Assembly: GCF_004015795.1 (NCBI RefSeq)
Contig: NZ_ML137218.1
Location: 1,082,311-1,146,310, forward strand
From: Falsirhodobacter deserti
Lineage (GTDB): Bacteria > Pseudomonadota > Alphaproteobacteria > Rhodobacterales > Rhodobacteraceae
Direction of reading: 5' to 3'
Length of the DNA stretch: 64,000 nucleotides
Part shown: positions 1 through 8,223 of the stretch, piece after piece
How the letters are laid out: the number at the start of each line of letters is the position of its first letter
How positions within the stretch are numbered: position 1 is the first letter of the stretch
Position numbers and translations under genes: made by a program
Notes under the pieces: model-generated
Seen by the model: only the letters and a program-made list of their open reading frames with translations
Told to the model about the DNA's origin: nothing
The model's database searches: none

Positions 1-527
1 AACTGGGTGGCAAGCTGATAACCGAAACCCGTGGCACCCATCTTGGGGATGGATTTGCCCCCCGTCGCCACCACCAGTTTTTCCGCCTCCACGATCCCGC
101 GCGAGGTAACGACGCGGAAGCCGGCTTCCACCTTCTCGATCCGCGTGTCCAGCCACAGCGTCACGCCTGCCTCTCGCATCTGGTCCGTCAGCATCCGGAC
201 GATCTGCGTGGACGGACCATCGCAGAAAAGCTGCCCAAGGGTTTTTTCGTGCCAGGCGATGCCGGCCTCATCCACCCGTGCGATGAAATCCCACTGCGTA
301 TAACGCTTCAGGGCCGACAGTGCGAAACGCGGATTGCGTGACAGGAACCTGTCCGCCGCAATGCCGGTATTGGTGAAGTTGCACCTGCCCCCGCCCGAGA
401 TACGGATCTTCTCGCCCGCAGCGCGCGCATGATCGACAACCAGCACACGGCGACCGCGCCGGGCCGCCTCAATCGCGCAGAACATGCCGGCAGCGCCGGC
501 GCCAAGGATAGCCACGTCTGTTTTCAT
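1..527 (-). CDS. BaiN/HI0933-family NAD(P)/FAD-dependent oxidoreductase, partial
   Basis: The first 175 residues are visible; the C-terminal part lies beyond the window. The start is the ATG at 527. The N-terminus is a Rossmann FAD-binding fold with GAGAAG at residues 9-14. A conserved block at residues 38-53 (GEKIRISGGGRCNFTN) is diagnostic of the HI0933/BaiN flavoprotein group, often annotated as aminoacetone oxidase family FAD-binding enzyme. Near the cut is an ATGGKSIPKMGATG segment, also typical. The substrate of most members is unknown, so no reaction is assigned. It is transcribed away from tRNA-Gln. Family call is secure; function is not. Confidence 0.88.
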   Translation of the reverse strand, partial: MKTDVAILGAGAAGMFCAIEAARRGRRVLVVDHARAAGEKIRISGGGRCNFTNTGIAADRFLSRNPRFALSALKRYTQWDFIARVDEAGIAWHEKTLGQLFCDGPSTQIVRMLTDQMREAGVTLWLDTRIEKVEAGFRVVTSRGIVEAEKLVVATGGKSIPKMGATGFGYQLATQ

Positions 528-588
528 GCTCTGTCCCTAGCTGCGGGCAAGTATTTCGACAATCCACGATTTTTTCTTCGATACCCTC

Positions 589-617
589 TTGCAGCCACTC
601 AACGGTCCCGCTAAAAG
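589..617 (+). promoter_or_regulatory. Predicted sigma-70 promoter of tRNA-Gln
   Basis: TTGCAG at 589-594 and TAAAAG at 612-617 are separated by 17 bases. The -10 box ends 15 bases before the mature tRNA 5' end, giving a leader of roughly 9 bases. Found by eye; no start-site data. Confidence 0.5.
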
Positions 618-632
618 CCGCTTCACACGAGT

Positions 633-707
<75 letters not shown>

Positions 708-729
708 GTGTAATCTTCCTTACATAGCA

Positions 730-1790
730 GACCGTTGAAGCTGGCGACCTTCAGCGTGCCGCCCACATCAGGGGCATCTTCGCGTGGCTTCCGCTGCTCC
801 AGCTCTGTCTCGGGCCGGTAGGTGCGGTATTAGGCTCTTCGCTGGATGCAGCACCATCTTCCGAGAAGCTGACAACGCCGGTGATGTTCGTGTATACATC
901 GCCCATGCGGAACTGGTCGCCCGCATTCAGCGTGTCATCTTCGCCAAACCCGGCACCAGGATTTCGTCTGGGTTCTGCGCGATGGAGCCGTCATCCAGAA
1001 CGATAGACCGCGCCGCCGTGTCCTTCAGATGCTGCTGGTAGCTTTCGACGCTGGGTACATTCACCTGCGTGAAGGTGTCGATCCGCCCATCGGGCGACAC
1101 GCGGATCGTGCCGAAGCGGTCAGTCTGGAACAGCTCGCCCACGGTCATTCGTGCTATACCGTGACAAGCATGCCCTCATAGGCTTCAAGGTTGGCAACGT
1201 AATCGCCCGCAGTACTGTCGCGGTCGGGAACGTGACCAGCGTTGCCTTGGGCAATTCGGCAACGCCGTCCACAGTTGCCCTTGCGGCAGTGATGCTCGTT
1301 TCGCCGCCAACTTCGCTCACGCGCCCTTCCACGGTTACCAGACCACCCGCATCAATACCTTCAAACGGCCCACGAACGAAGATGCCTTCCCAGCTCGAGG
1401 CATCCGCGTCGGCATCGGCGCCCTCTTCCTGAACGTAATATCCGCCCAGAGTGGGCATCACCTGCGTGACACCGGCCTGAATGCGAACATCTTGACCCAG
1501 CATCGGGCTTTCATCGGCACCGCCAAGCACGCCCAGCGGCAAGGCGGGTGTATTGATCGGGAGGGGCTTCGAAGTGCTGTCGTTGTTGTCCTGCCCGTCA
1601 TTCGCGTCCAGGCCCGAAAACGTCCATTGCGCGGCATTGAAGATCGGGTTGGGTACAGCACCGGGTTTGCGGACCGCCCAGCCATCAAGATAATCCCATG
1701 CGGTGCTGGTGCCGTCCTCATTAAGCTTTTGTCCCCCCCCCATCTACGGGTCATTGGTGTTTATGGTGACTTCCAAACGAAGCAGAAGTC
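730..1790 (-). pseudogene. Remnant of an ExeM/NucH-like extracellular endonuclease
   Basis: Read on the minus strand with frame changes, this matches the middle of ExeM/NucH-type secreted nucleases. It starts at the end of a lamin-tail domain (VTINTNDP, then an in-frame TAG, then KLNEDGTSTAWDYLDGW). An OB-fold-like domain follows (VTVEGRVSEVGGETSITAA, AYEGMLVTV, VGELFQTDRFGTIRV, SIVLDDGSIAQNP). The remnant ends at the first strand of the nuclease domain (GGTLKVASFN, about 733-760). Continuity needs shifts near 1205, 1147, 955 and 850. Both the N-terminal region and the catalytic domain are missing. It begins about 40 bases after the secretion adaptor gene on the same strand, so it may be the remains of that system's substrate. 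Confidence 0.8.
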
Positions 1791-1831
1791 ACAAATCTGA
1801 GATAAACGCCGCAAAGTCTGCGGCACCCGCA

Positions 1832-3118
1832 TCATCCACGCATCGCCTTGGAAAAATATACCATGAGCGGCTGCGTCAGATAGGCAAGAGGCGTCTGTTC
1901 ACCCGTGCGGATATACGTTTCCACAGGCATGCCCGGAACAAGCTGCAACCCCTCAAGCTTGGCAAGCTCCTCCGGGCGCGGCTGCACCTCGACCCGATAA
2001 TATTGCTGGCCCGTTTCCTGGTTCTGCAACGCATCGGCCGAGACTGTGACGACCTCCGCCTCCAGGTGCGGCGTGGTGCGCGTCGGGAAAGCGGAAAACA
2101 CAAGCTGCACACCCTGCCCCGGCCGAACCTCGTCCACGTCACTGGTGGACACTTGGGCCATGATGATCAGGGGCCGGTCCTGCGGCACCAAGTAAAGCGC
2201 GGGGTCGGCCGCCCTCAGCACCGAACGCGGTGTCGTGGTGGCAAGATCCAGCACCACGCCCGCCACAGGGGCACGAATATCTAGCCTTGAAAGTTTCTGG
2301 TTCAGCGCGCGCCGACGCTCGATCAGTTCCAGTTCCTGATAACCGAACTCGCGCAGCTGGGTGATGGCCTCCTCGCGGCGCGTCTTCTGCAGGCGCAGAA
2401 CTTCCAGCTCATTCTCGGTACGGCGGCTTTCGGCTTCGGCCCGCTGCGCGGTCAATTCGCCGACTTCACCCGCCAAGCGCGCTTCTTCGCGTTCCAGCGA
2501 CAGAACCCGGCTAAGCTGGGTCAGGCCTTTTTCCAGCAGGATTTTCTGCACATCCAGTTCCTGCACGATCAGCTCCCGCTGCGTGACAAGCGCAGCCAAC
2601 TGGGCATCGACCCCCTCGATCTGGCTGGTCACCTGCCCGCTTCGGCGGCGGATCTGCTCGATCTCCTGCTCCAGCGTTTCGCGGCGGGCATCGAACAGGT
2701 TCTGCTGCCCGGTCATCAGGGAAATGACATCAGGGCGGGACGCAGCCTCGGCCACCAGCAACTCTGGGAACGTCACGCTGCCCGTGTTGTCGCGCTCGGC
2801 CTGCAGGCGTCCGCGGCGGGCCAGAAGCTCGAACAACTGCCCTTCCACGATGGCCAGTTCCGAACGAAGATCCGATCCGTCAAGCCGCAGCAGCAGATCG
2901 CCCGCCGCCACGCTGGTGCCCTCCTTCACAAGGATCTCCTCGACGACGCCACCATCGGGATGCTGAACGATCTGGCGGCGGTCCTGCACCTGCACCTGCC
3001 CCGCTGCGATGACTGCCCCGTCCAGCTTGGCTGCAACCGACCACACGCCAAAGCCGCCGAACAATACGGCGATTGTCAGGAATCCCAGCATCAGGGGTGT
3101 CTTCGTTCCGGTCATCAT
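1832..3118 (-). CDS. prsE: Type I secretion membrane fusion protein, HlyD/PrtE family
   Basis: At 428 residues this is the usual length for PrtE/PrsE periplasmic adaptors, which link an inner-membrane ABC exporter to a TolC-type outer-membrane channel. One N-terminal membrane segment lies at about residues 10-30. A lipoyl/barrel half-motif (QDRRQIVQHPDGGVVEEILV) follows, then a long coiled-coil hairpin rich in E, Q, R and L (about 85-270). The second barrel half (LDIRAPVAGVVLDL) and a C-terminal beta domain with PGMPVETYIRTG close the protein. Its ATG overlaps the exporter stop codon (ATGA, 3115-3118), so the two are translationally coupled. No outer-membrane partner is encoded nearby. Confidence 0.92.
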   Translation of the reverse strand: MMTGTKTPLMLGFLTIAVLFGGFGVWSVAAKLDGAVIAAGQVQVQDRRQIVQHPDGGVVEEILVKEGTSVAAGDLLLRLDGSDLRSELAIVEGQLFELLARRGRLQAERDNTGSVTFPELLVAEAASRPDVISLMTGQQNLFDARRETLEQEIEQIRRRSGQVTSQIEGVDAQLAALVTQRELIVQELDVQKILLEKGLTQLSRVLSLEREEARLAGEVGELTAQRAEAESRRTENELEVLRLQKTRREEAITQLREFGYQELELIERRRALNQKLSRLDIRAPVAGVVLDLATTTPRSVLRAADPALYLVPQDRPLIIMAQVSTSDVDEVRPGQGVQLVFSAFPTRTTPHLEAEVVTVSADALQNQETGQQYYRVEVQPRPEELAKLEGLQLVPGMPVETYIRTGEQTPLAYLTQPLMVYFSKAMRG

Positions 3119-4842
3119 GCGGCCCCCACTTTGCCAAGAAGGCTTGTATGATTCTGAACAGTTTCACGCAGCACCAGATCGCGCGGTCCGAAGGCACGGC
3201 GGGCGCCCCCTTCCAACATCAGCAGCGTGTCGCATTCCTGGATCGCGGCCGGACGGTGCGCCATGATGAACACCACGCCGCGACGTTCCTTGATGCCGCG
3301 GATCGCCGTGTTCAGCGCCAGCGTTCCCTGACTGTCGAGATTGGAGTTCGGCTCGTCCAGCACCAGAAACACTGGATCGCCGTAAAGCGCGCGCGCAAGT
3401 CCTACCCGCTGGACCTGCCCGCCAGAAAGCTTGCCGCCAAGCGCGGACACCTGCGTGTCATAGCCGTCGGCCAGCTTGAGGATCATCTCGTGCGCCCCGG
3501 CCTTTTTCGCGGCCTCCACCACCTTCGCGGGATCGGCATCCTTCGAAAGCCGCGCGATATTTTCGGCCAGCGTGCCCTGAAACAGGCTGACGCGTTGCGG
3601 AAGATAGCCGATCATCCCGCCAAGCACGTCCGGATCGTATTGATCCAACGTGGCACCAGCCAAGCGGATCTCTCCGGCGGCCGGAACCCACAGGCCCGTC
3701 AGGGCCCGCGCAAGTGAGGTTTTTCCCGAACCCGATGGCCCGATCACCCCCACGGCCTGCCCCGGTTCGGCCCGGAAAGAGATGCCACGCAACAGAGGCG
3801 TCTGCTCTCCCGGCGCGCGCAGAACAAGGCCGGTAACCTCAAGCCGTGCCTCGGGGCGGGGCAACGGCGTGCGCGGTTCTTCGGGCGGCGTCTGTTCCAG
3901 AAGCTGCGCCAGACGTCCCCAGCCCTGATACGCGCGGGCGGCAAGCCCCCACTGGCCGATCGCCGTTTCGATCGGCGCCAGCGCGCGCCCCAGCAGGATG
4001 GAGCTGGCGATCATTGCCCCCGCCCCCAGTTCCCCCCGGATCACAAGCCAGGCACCCATGCCAAGCATGGCAGATTGCAGAAACATCCGCAGTGTCTTGG
4101 TCGAAACGCTGAACGCCCCCGTGCGGTCGGAGGCGCGAAGTCCCAGATCCGTCGCATCCGACCTGACGCGCAGCCAGCGCGAGAAGGCTGCGCTTTCCAT
4201 GCCCAGGCTTCGGATGGTTTCCACTTCTGCCTTCAGGCTGTTGGCAATCTGGTCGGCCTCCATTCCTGCAACGTCGGACCGGCGTGAGGCTTCGCGCGTG
4301 GTGTATTGGTTGACAAGTGCCAGCGCGACCAGAACAACGCCGCCGCCAAGGGCAAGCCATCCCATCAGCGGGTGAAACACGAAGATCAGCGCGATGAAGA
4401 ACGGCGTCCACGGCAAATCGCAAAATGCCAGCACCACAGGCGAGGCAAGCGCACGCTGCACCGCCCCAAGGTCGGCCTGCGCGGCCCGCGCGTTCACATC
4501 CGCAGGCGCGATCAGGCCCCGCCGCAGGCTGGCGCGGAACACCCGAAGCTCCAGCGCCTTCTGGAAGCCGGCACCGATCCGCGCCGTAAGGCGGCCCCGC
4601 GCGTGATCCAGAAGACCCATCCCGATGAACATCATCGCCAGCAACAGCGACAACGCAACCAGCGTGGGTACGGAACGTGCGGGAAGAACCCGGTCATACA
4701 CCTGCAGCATGTAAAGCGGGCCGGCCAGCATCAGCAGGTTCGCCACCACTGAAAACACAAAGATCGCGGCCCAAATACCGCGAAATTGTCCGTTGGCGGC
4801 GCGTAGTTCCGCTGCACCGGGGGTGGGGGTGGTTCTGGTCAT
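3115..4842 (-). CDS. prsD: Type I secretion permease/ATPase, PrtD/PrsD family
   Basis: This 575-residue ABC half-transporter has the usual PrtD/PrsD length. The N-terminal part (about 25-310) is a six-helix exporter domain; the C-terminal part is an ATPase. Walker A is GPSGSGKT near residue 370, the signature is LSGGQVQR near 470, Walker B is VFLVLDEPN near 495, and a switch histidine follows (MAHRP). There is no N-terminal C39 peptidase or C39-like domain, so substrates should carry an uncleaved C-terminal signal, as in RTX protease or nuclease exporters. It is the first gene of a two-gene operon. The only candidate substrate nearby is the decayed nuclease downstream. Confidence 0.93.
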   Translation of the reverse strand: MTRTTPTPGAAELRAANGQFRGIWAAIFVFSVVANLLMLAGPLYMLQVYDRVLPARSVPTLVALSLLLAMMFIGMGLLDHARGRLTARIGAGFQKALELRVFRASLRRGLIAPADVNARAAQADLGAVQRALASPVVLAFCDLPWTPFFIALIFVFHPLMGWLALGGGVVLVALALVNQYTTREASRRSDVAGMEADQIANSLKAEVETIRSLGMESAAFSRWLRVRSDATDLGLRASDRTGAFSVSTKTLRMFLQSAMLGMGAWLVIRGELGAGAMIASSILLGRALAPIETAIGQWGLAARAYQGWGRLAQLLEQTPPEEPRTPLPRPEARLEVTGLVLRAPGEQTPLLRGISFRAEPGQAVGVIGPSGSGKTSLARALTGLWVPAAGEIRLAGATLDQYDPDVLGGMIGYLPQRVSLFQGTLAENIARLSKDADPAKVVEAAKKAGAHEMILKLADGYDTQVSALGGKLSGGQVQRVGLARALYGDPVFLVLDEPNSNLDSQGTLALNTAIRGIKERRGVVFIMAHRPAAIQECDTLLMLEGGARRAFGPRDLVLRETVQNHTSLLGKVGAA

Positions 4843-4914
4843 GTGATCTCTCTGGCCGTCGTATCGGAAAAGGCGGCGCAGGGTTCCTGCTCCGCGGATA
4901 TGCCGGATCGCATG

Positions 4915-4963
4915 AAATCAGAGGCCTATTCGGTCCGGTTGTTCCGGCAAATTCCTCTGATTT
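4915..4963. repeat. 10-bp perfect inverted repeat upstream of prsD
   Basis: AAATCAGAGG (4915-4924) and CCTCTGATTT (4954-4963) are perfect reverse complements around 29 bases that themselves contain CCGG-N5-CCGG. The repeat lies 73-121 bases before the prsD start codon, in its 5' region. It could be an operator or an RNA hairpin. No long T run follows on either strand, which argues against a simple terminator. Confidence 0.6.
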
Positions 4964-5176
4964 AAAGATCGTCTTGTTGCGTCCCGATGACAGAAACTGA
5001 AATTTCTGCTGTTGCGCGGCACATCATACGAAAATCACCCGCTCTGCAAGGCATTTCGGCACACGGGATCAGGTGCCGCACTGGCCACGAAGCCGGTCTG
5101 GCAGCCGCGCCCGAAGGCCGGATCGTAACTCAAGCTGCCTGCTGGCGCCACTATTTCTGCCGCCGCCGCGTCGATA

Positions 5177-5231
5177 GCCTACCTTCGGGTGCGACCCCGA
5201 CGCAGTCATTATGTTCGGGGAAGTCGTAGGC
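5177..5231. repeat. Nested inverted repeats, possible structured RNA
   Basis: The outer arms GCCTAC (5177-5182) and GTAGGC (5226-5231) enclose inner arms CCCCGA (5195-5200) and TCGGGG (5215-5220), all perfect. The element is about 310 bases before the start of the GT-C-like gene and could be part of its leader or a small RNA. No known riboswitch family was recognised. Confidence 0.4.
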
Positions 5232-5544
5232 GGCGTTTAGGTTTCCTGCCTCACGGCGTCCGAAGCCGTGCGCGGGCTGTTCCATCGCGCCATTGTTCAG
5301 TCGGTCGGCCTCGCCGTTCCGATGCACGACCGCGGGAAAGCCACCCGCATCGGGCAATGCGTGTCTACGGATCTGCGATTTTCCGAGGCCACGGCAAAGG
5401 GCCTTCGCGCCTTCCGGCAAAGAGCCTGCGCGATGCCCCCTGTGCCGCAGTCGGCTTCATGCCCATACGGGACGATCAACTCAACCAATCTTGGCCTTAC
5501 TTGTTGATTTATCGTTGGCGCGGAGCAATTATCTCTTTTTGCGA

Positions 5545-7275
5545 ATGGACCACTTGTTCTTGCCAAGTTTTGATACGGCTTTTGTCACCCAGTTCAGTAT
5601 AGTACTCGCAGCGTTGCTCGTGGCCATCGTCGTGACCTTCGGCCCGGCGCGCCTTGCAGATGCCTTCGATGACGGCTTCAGAAGGGTCGAGGTGGGCGTT
5701 ACGTGGATCTCTCGGTCCGGATGGCGCGCAGTTTCTGCCATCATGGCGATCGAGATCGTCTTGCGGGTCACGCTGCTGCCGCTTGTGGGCGTTCCTCTCC
5801 CGTTCGTTCACGACGAATACAGTTCGATCCTTCAGGCGCAGATGATGGTGCAAGGCCGTTTGGCGTGGCCGACGCCGGAACTTTGGGAAGCGTTCGAAAC
5901 CTTCCACGTCAACATGATCCCGAACTATGCGTCGATCTACTTTCCGGGCCGGGGTGCGCCGATGGCGCTTGGATTGCTGTTGACTGGCCAACCTTGGCCC
6001 GGAGTTCTGATTGTGATGGCCCTGCTGGCAGGTGCCACCGTCTGGGCGTTGCGCGGCTGGATGGGGCCAAGGCTCGCGTTCGGAGGGGGGCTTCTTGTCG
6101 TGCTCTCCTATGGCACCGCAAGCTATTGGATCAATTCGTATTGGGGCGGAGCGTTCACGGCACTAGGCGGGGCGCTGCTACTGGGGGCATACCCGCGCCT
6201 GATGCGGGCCCCGCAGTGGCGCGACGGATTGATGATGGGGGTTGGCCTCCTGGTCCTTACGATCTCCCGTCCTTTCGAAGGGTTTTTTCTGGCATTGCCG
6301 GTCGCAGCCGCGTGCCTCTTCTGGTTCGTCAGGCGTCTGCGCCAAGGGCATTTCACCAAGGCGGCGCGCCTTGCCGTTCCGGCCGCGGTGTTTCTGGGAC
6401 TTGCCGGATTGATCATGATATCCGCAAACCTTGCCGCCACCGGCGAGGCTGGTCAGACCGCCTACGGCATCAACCGCGACACTTATGCGCTCGCTCCGGC
6501 ACTGCTCTCCGCGCCGCCGCTGGACGGACCCAAGCGTGGTGATGCGCGCTTCCGGGCCTTCTACGAGTGGGAGGCGTCATCCTATGCATGGCGAGATTCT
6601 CTGGCCAGCCATCTGCGGTCGATCGTCAACAAGACCGAAGTGATATGGTCGTTCTACGTGACCGCCCTCTTCACGATCCCCTTCATGTTCGGAATATGGA
6701 GAATGGTGCGGCGACGGCGCTTCGCAATGCCACTTTTGTCGGGCATCGCCGTCACGCTCGCGTTCTACAACGAGAGTTGGGATTTCTCGCATTACGTCTC
6801 TCCTGCATTCATCGTTGCTATATTGGCGATCATGCTTGGTTTCGAAGCGATGGTGCAGGCCGGCCCCCTGTTTCGCCGCATGGCATGGACGCTGGCGGTG
6901 GCGGCGCTTCCTGCGCTGCTGGTGCCACTCGGCCACGGCCTTCTTGTTCCGCCGCAGCCGCAGGCGCAGACGGCGACACCGTGCTGTCAATTTGTCGTTC
7001 GTTCCTACCGCGCCGATCTGCTCGAACGGCTTCAAGGGATGCCGGGCAGGCACCTTGTCCTCGTCAGCTACGCTCCGGGTGCGACACCACATGACGAACT
7101 GGTATGGAACGAGCCAGACATCGACGCCGCGACGATCATCTGGGCCCGCGATCTCGGTCCGGAGATGAACAAAAAACTCCTCGCACGGTATCCGGACCGA
7201 ACGGTCTGGCATGTCACAGGCCATCTCAGAAACGCGGATGGCGGGGTGGTCCTGACGCGGTCGGATTACCCCTGA
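5545..7275 (+). CDS. Polytopic membrane protein resembling GT-C (GT39/PMT-type) glycosyltransferases
   Basis: From the ATG at 5545 the protein is 576 residues. That start is preferred because the upstream in-frame stretch is arginine/cysteine-rich and unlike the rest. About ten hydrophobic segments occupy roughly residues 10-470. The first large loop carries HDEYSSILQAQ and FPGRGAPMA, an acidic loop placed like the catalytic loop of lipid-sugar-dependent GT-C enzymes. A soluble C-terminal domain follows (about 480-576) with CCQFVVRSYRADLLERLQ and WNEPDIDAATIIWARDL. The family is not named with certainty and no substrate can be given. It stands alone between non-coding DNA and tRNA-Leu. Plausible roles are glycan or lipid glycosylation in the envelope. 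Confidence 0.6.
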   Translation: MDHLFLPSFDTAFVTQFSIVLAALLVAIVVTFGPARLADAFDDGFRRVEVGVTWISRSGWRAVSAIMAIEIVLRVTLLPLVGVPLPFVHDEYSSILQAQMMVQGRLAWPTPELWEAFETFHVNMIPNYASIYFPGRGAPMALGLLLTGQPWPGVLIVMALLAGATVWALRGWMGPRLAFGGGLLVVLSYGTASYWINSYWGGAFTALGGALLLGAYPRLMRAPQWRDGLMMGVGLLVLTISRPFEGFFLALPVAAACLFWFVRRLRQGHFTKAARLAVPAAVFLGLAGLIMISANLAATGEAGQTAYGINRDTYALAPALLSAPPLDGPKRGDARFRAFYEWEASSYAWRDSLASHLRSIVNKTEVIWSFYVTALFTIPFMFGIWRMVRRRRFAMPLLSGIAVTLAFYNESWDFSHYVSPAFIVAILAIMLGFEAMVQAGPLFRRMAWTLAVAALPALLVPLGHGLLVPPQPQAQTATPCCQFVVRSYRADLLERLQGMPGRHLVLVSYAPGATPHDELVWNEPDIDAATIIWARDLGPEMNKKLLARYPDRTVWHVTGHLRNADGGVVLTRSDYP

Positions 7276-7276
7276 T

Positions 7277-7296
7277 CCCCGCTCTGTCAGGCGGGG
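7277..7296 (+). terminator. Weak hairpin after the GT-C-like gene
   Basis: CCCCGC (7277-7282) pairs with GCGGGG (7291-7296) two bases after the stop codon. No T run follows, so termination is uncertain. The remaining 230 bases to tRNA-Leu hold a CGGTTTG/CAAACCG hairpin (7468-7486) and no gene that I can recognise. Confidence 0.35.
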
Positions 7297-7528
7297 CCAG
7301 CAAAGGTCGCCCCCCGCGCGGCGGGGAGGGAACCGTTGGAGGTAGCCCAACCGGACCTGATCGCCGATGGTTGCCCTGTGCAAGCCTGGTCAGGTGCGGA
7401 TGCAGGATAACAGGCTTGAAATGGCGCACCCATGACCACTGGAATCGTAGACTTCAGCCTTCGGGGGCGGTTTGGGAATCAAACCGAACGCACCTCGTGC
7501 GACCCAGGGGCATATCAATAATATCAAG

Positions 7529-7614
7529 TGGTGCCCGAGGCGAGACTCGAACTCGCACACCCGCTAGGGCGGAGGATTTTGAATCCCCTGCGTCTACCAT
7601 TCCACCACTCGGGC
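7529..7614 (-). tRNA. tRNA-Leu (anticodon CAA)
   Basis: On the minus strand the acceptor GCCCGAG (7614-7608) pairs with CTCGGGC, followed by an encoded ACCA ending at 7529. The anticodon arm is GGGGA-TT-CAA-AA-TCCTC with CAA at 7581-7579. A long variable arm (CGCCCTAGCGGGTG) and the T loop TTCGAGT are typical of tRNA-Leu. Confidence 0.95.
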
Positions 7615-7622
7615 ACAGGCTT

Positions 7623-7651
7623 CATCTAGCCATAAGACCGGACATGGTCAA
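7623..7651 (-). promoter_or_regulatory. Predicted sigma-70 promoter of tRNA-Leu
   Basis: On the minus strand TTGACC (7651-7646) and TAGATG (7628-7623) are 17 bases apart. The -10 box ends 8 bases before the tRNA 5' end, implying a leader of only a few bases. Confidence 0.5.
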
Positions 7652-7740
7652 TGTGCTATGCAGTATGAATATCACCAATCCGTGGCTTTTGCCCATCATG
7701 AACCGCCGCTATGGTCCGCCCACGAAAGTGGGGAAACGGA

Positions 7741-8223
7741 ATGACAGGCAAGGTTCTGGCGGCGATCGCGGCGGCGGGTTCGGCTGCCCTTCTTCTGGGG
7801 GCGTTGGGCTTCCAGTACATCGGCGGCCTCGCCCCCTGTCATCTGTGCATGTACCAGCGTTATCCGCATGTCGCGGCCGTGGTTCTGGGTCTTCTGGTTC
7901 TGCTTCTGCCGCGCCGGTGGATCATGGCGCTGGGGGCATTGGCCGCCGGGGCAAGTGCCGCTGTGGGCATCTTCCACACGGGGGTGGAGCGCGGCTGGTG
8001 GCAAGGCCCCACCAGTTGCACGGGTTCGGGCGGCGGGCTTGGTGGCCTGTCGGGCAGCGATCTGCTGTCAACCGATACGCCTGTGAACCTGGTGATGTGC
8101 GATCAGGTTGCGTGGTCGATGGGGGGGCTGTCGATGGCGTCCTGGAACGCCATCGCCTCGCTGGTCCTCGTAGCCCTCTGGATCATGGCATGGCGGTCAG
8201 CAAAGACGCGCAAATTCCTGTAG
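7741..8223 (+). CDS. dsbB: Disulfide bond formation protein B
   Basis: DsbB reoxidises periplasmic DsbA and passes electrons to quinone in the inner membrane. The 160-residue protein has four hydrophobic segments. The first redox pair is in APCHLCMYQRYPH (about residues 32-44), a variant of the usual CxxC loop with the Q-R quinone-site motif. The second loop has cysteines in PTSCTGSG and VMCDQVAW. The ATG at 7741 follows a GGGGAAACGGA ribosome site; an in-frame ATG at 7711 would add a charged leader and is less likely. The 3' end overlaps the convergent dgt gene by 27 bases. DsbA is not in the window. Confidence 0.93.
   Translation: MTGKVLAAIAAAGSAALLLGALGFQYIGGLAPCHLCMYQRYPHVAAVVLGLLVLLLPRRWIMALGALAAGASAAVGIFHTGVERGWWQGPTSCTGSGGGLGGLSGSDLLSTDTPVNLVMCDQVAWSMGGLSMASWNAIASLVLVALWIMAWRSAKTRKFL

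Larger units (their letters stand above)
4843..5544. other. Non-coding region between prsD and the GT-C-like gene
   Basis: No reading frame here shows a recognisable protein, and the short frames present do not look coding. It contains two strong inverted-repeat structures (4915-4963 and 5177-5231), listed separately. It separates two divergent genes and must hold both promoters, but no clear -35/-10 pair was found. Confidence 0.5.

Noticed and set aside
1736-1745. Run of nine C residues as a sequencing-error frameshift in the nuclease remnant
   Set aside because: The frames on both sides join across the run with only a stop codon, and there are several other disruptions, so error at one homopolymer would not explain the decay.
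5293-5544. 84-codon N-terminal extension of the GT-C-like protein
   Set aside because: Arg/Cys/Pro-rich, unlike a membrane protein start; the ATG at 5545 begins the hydrophobic part directly.
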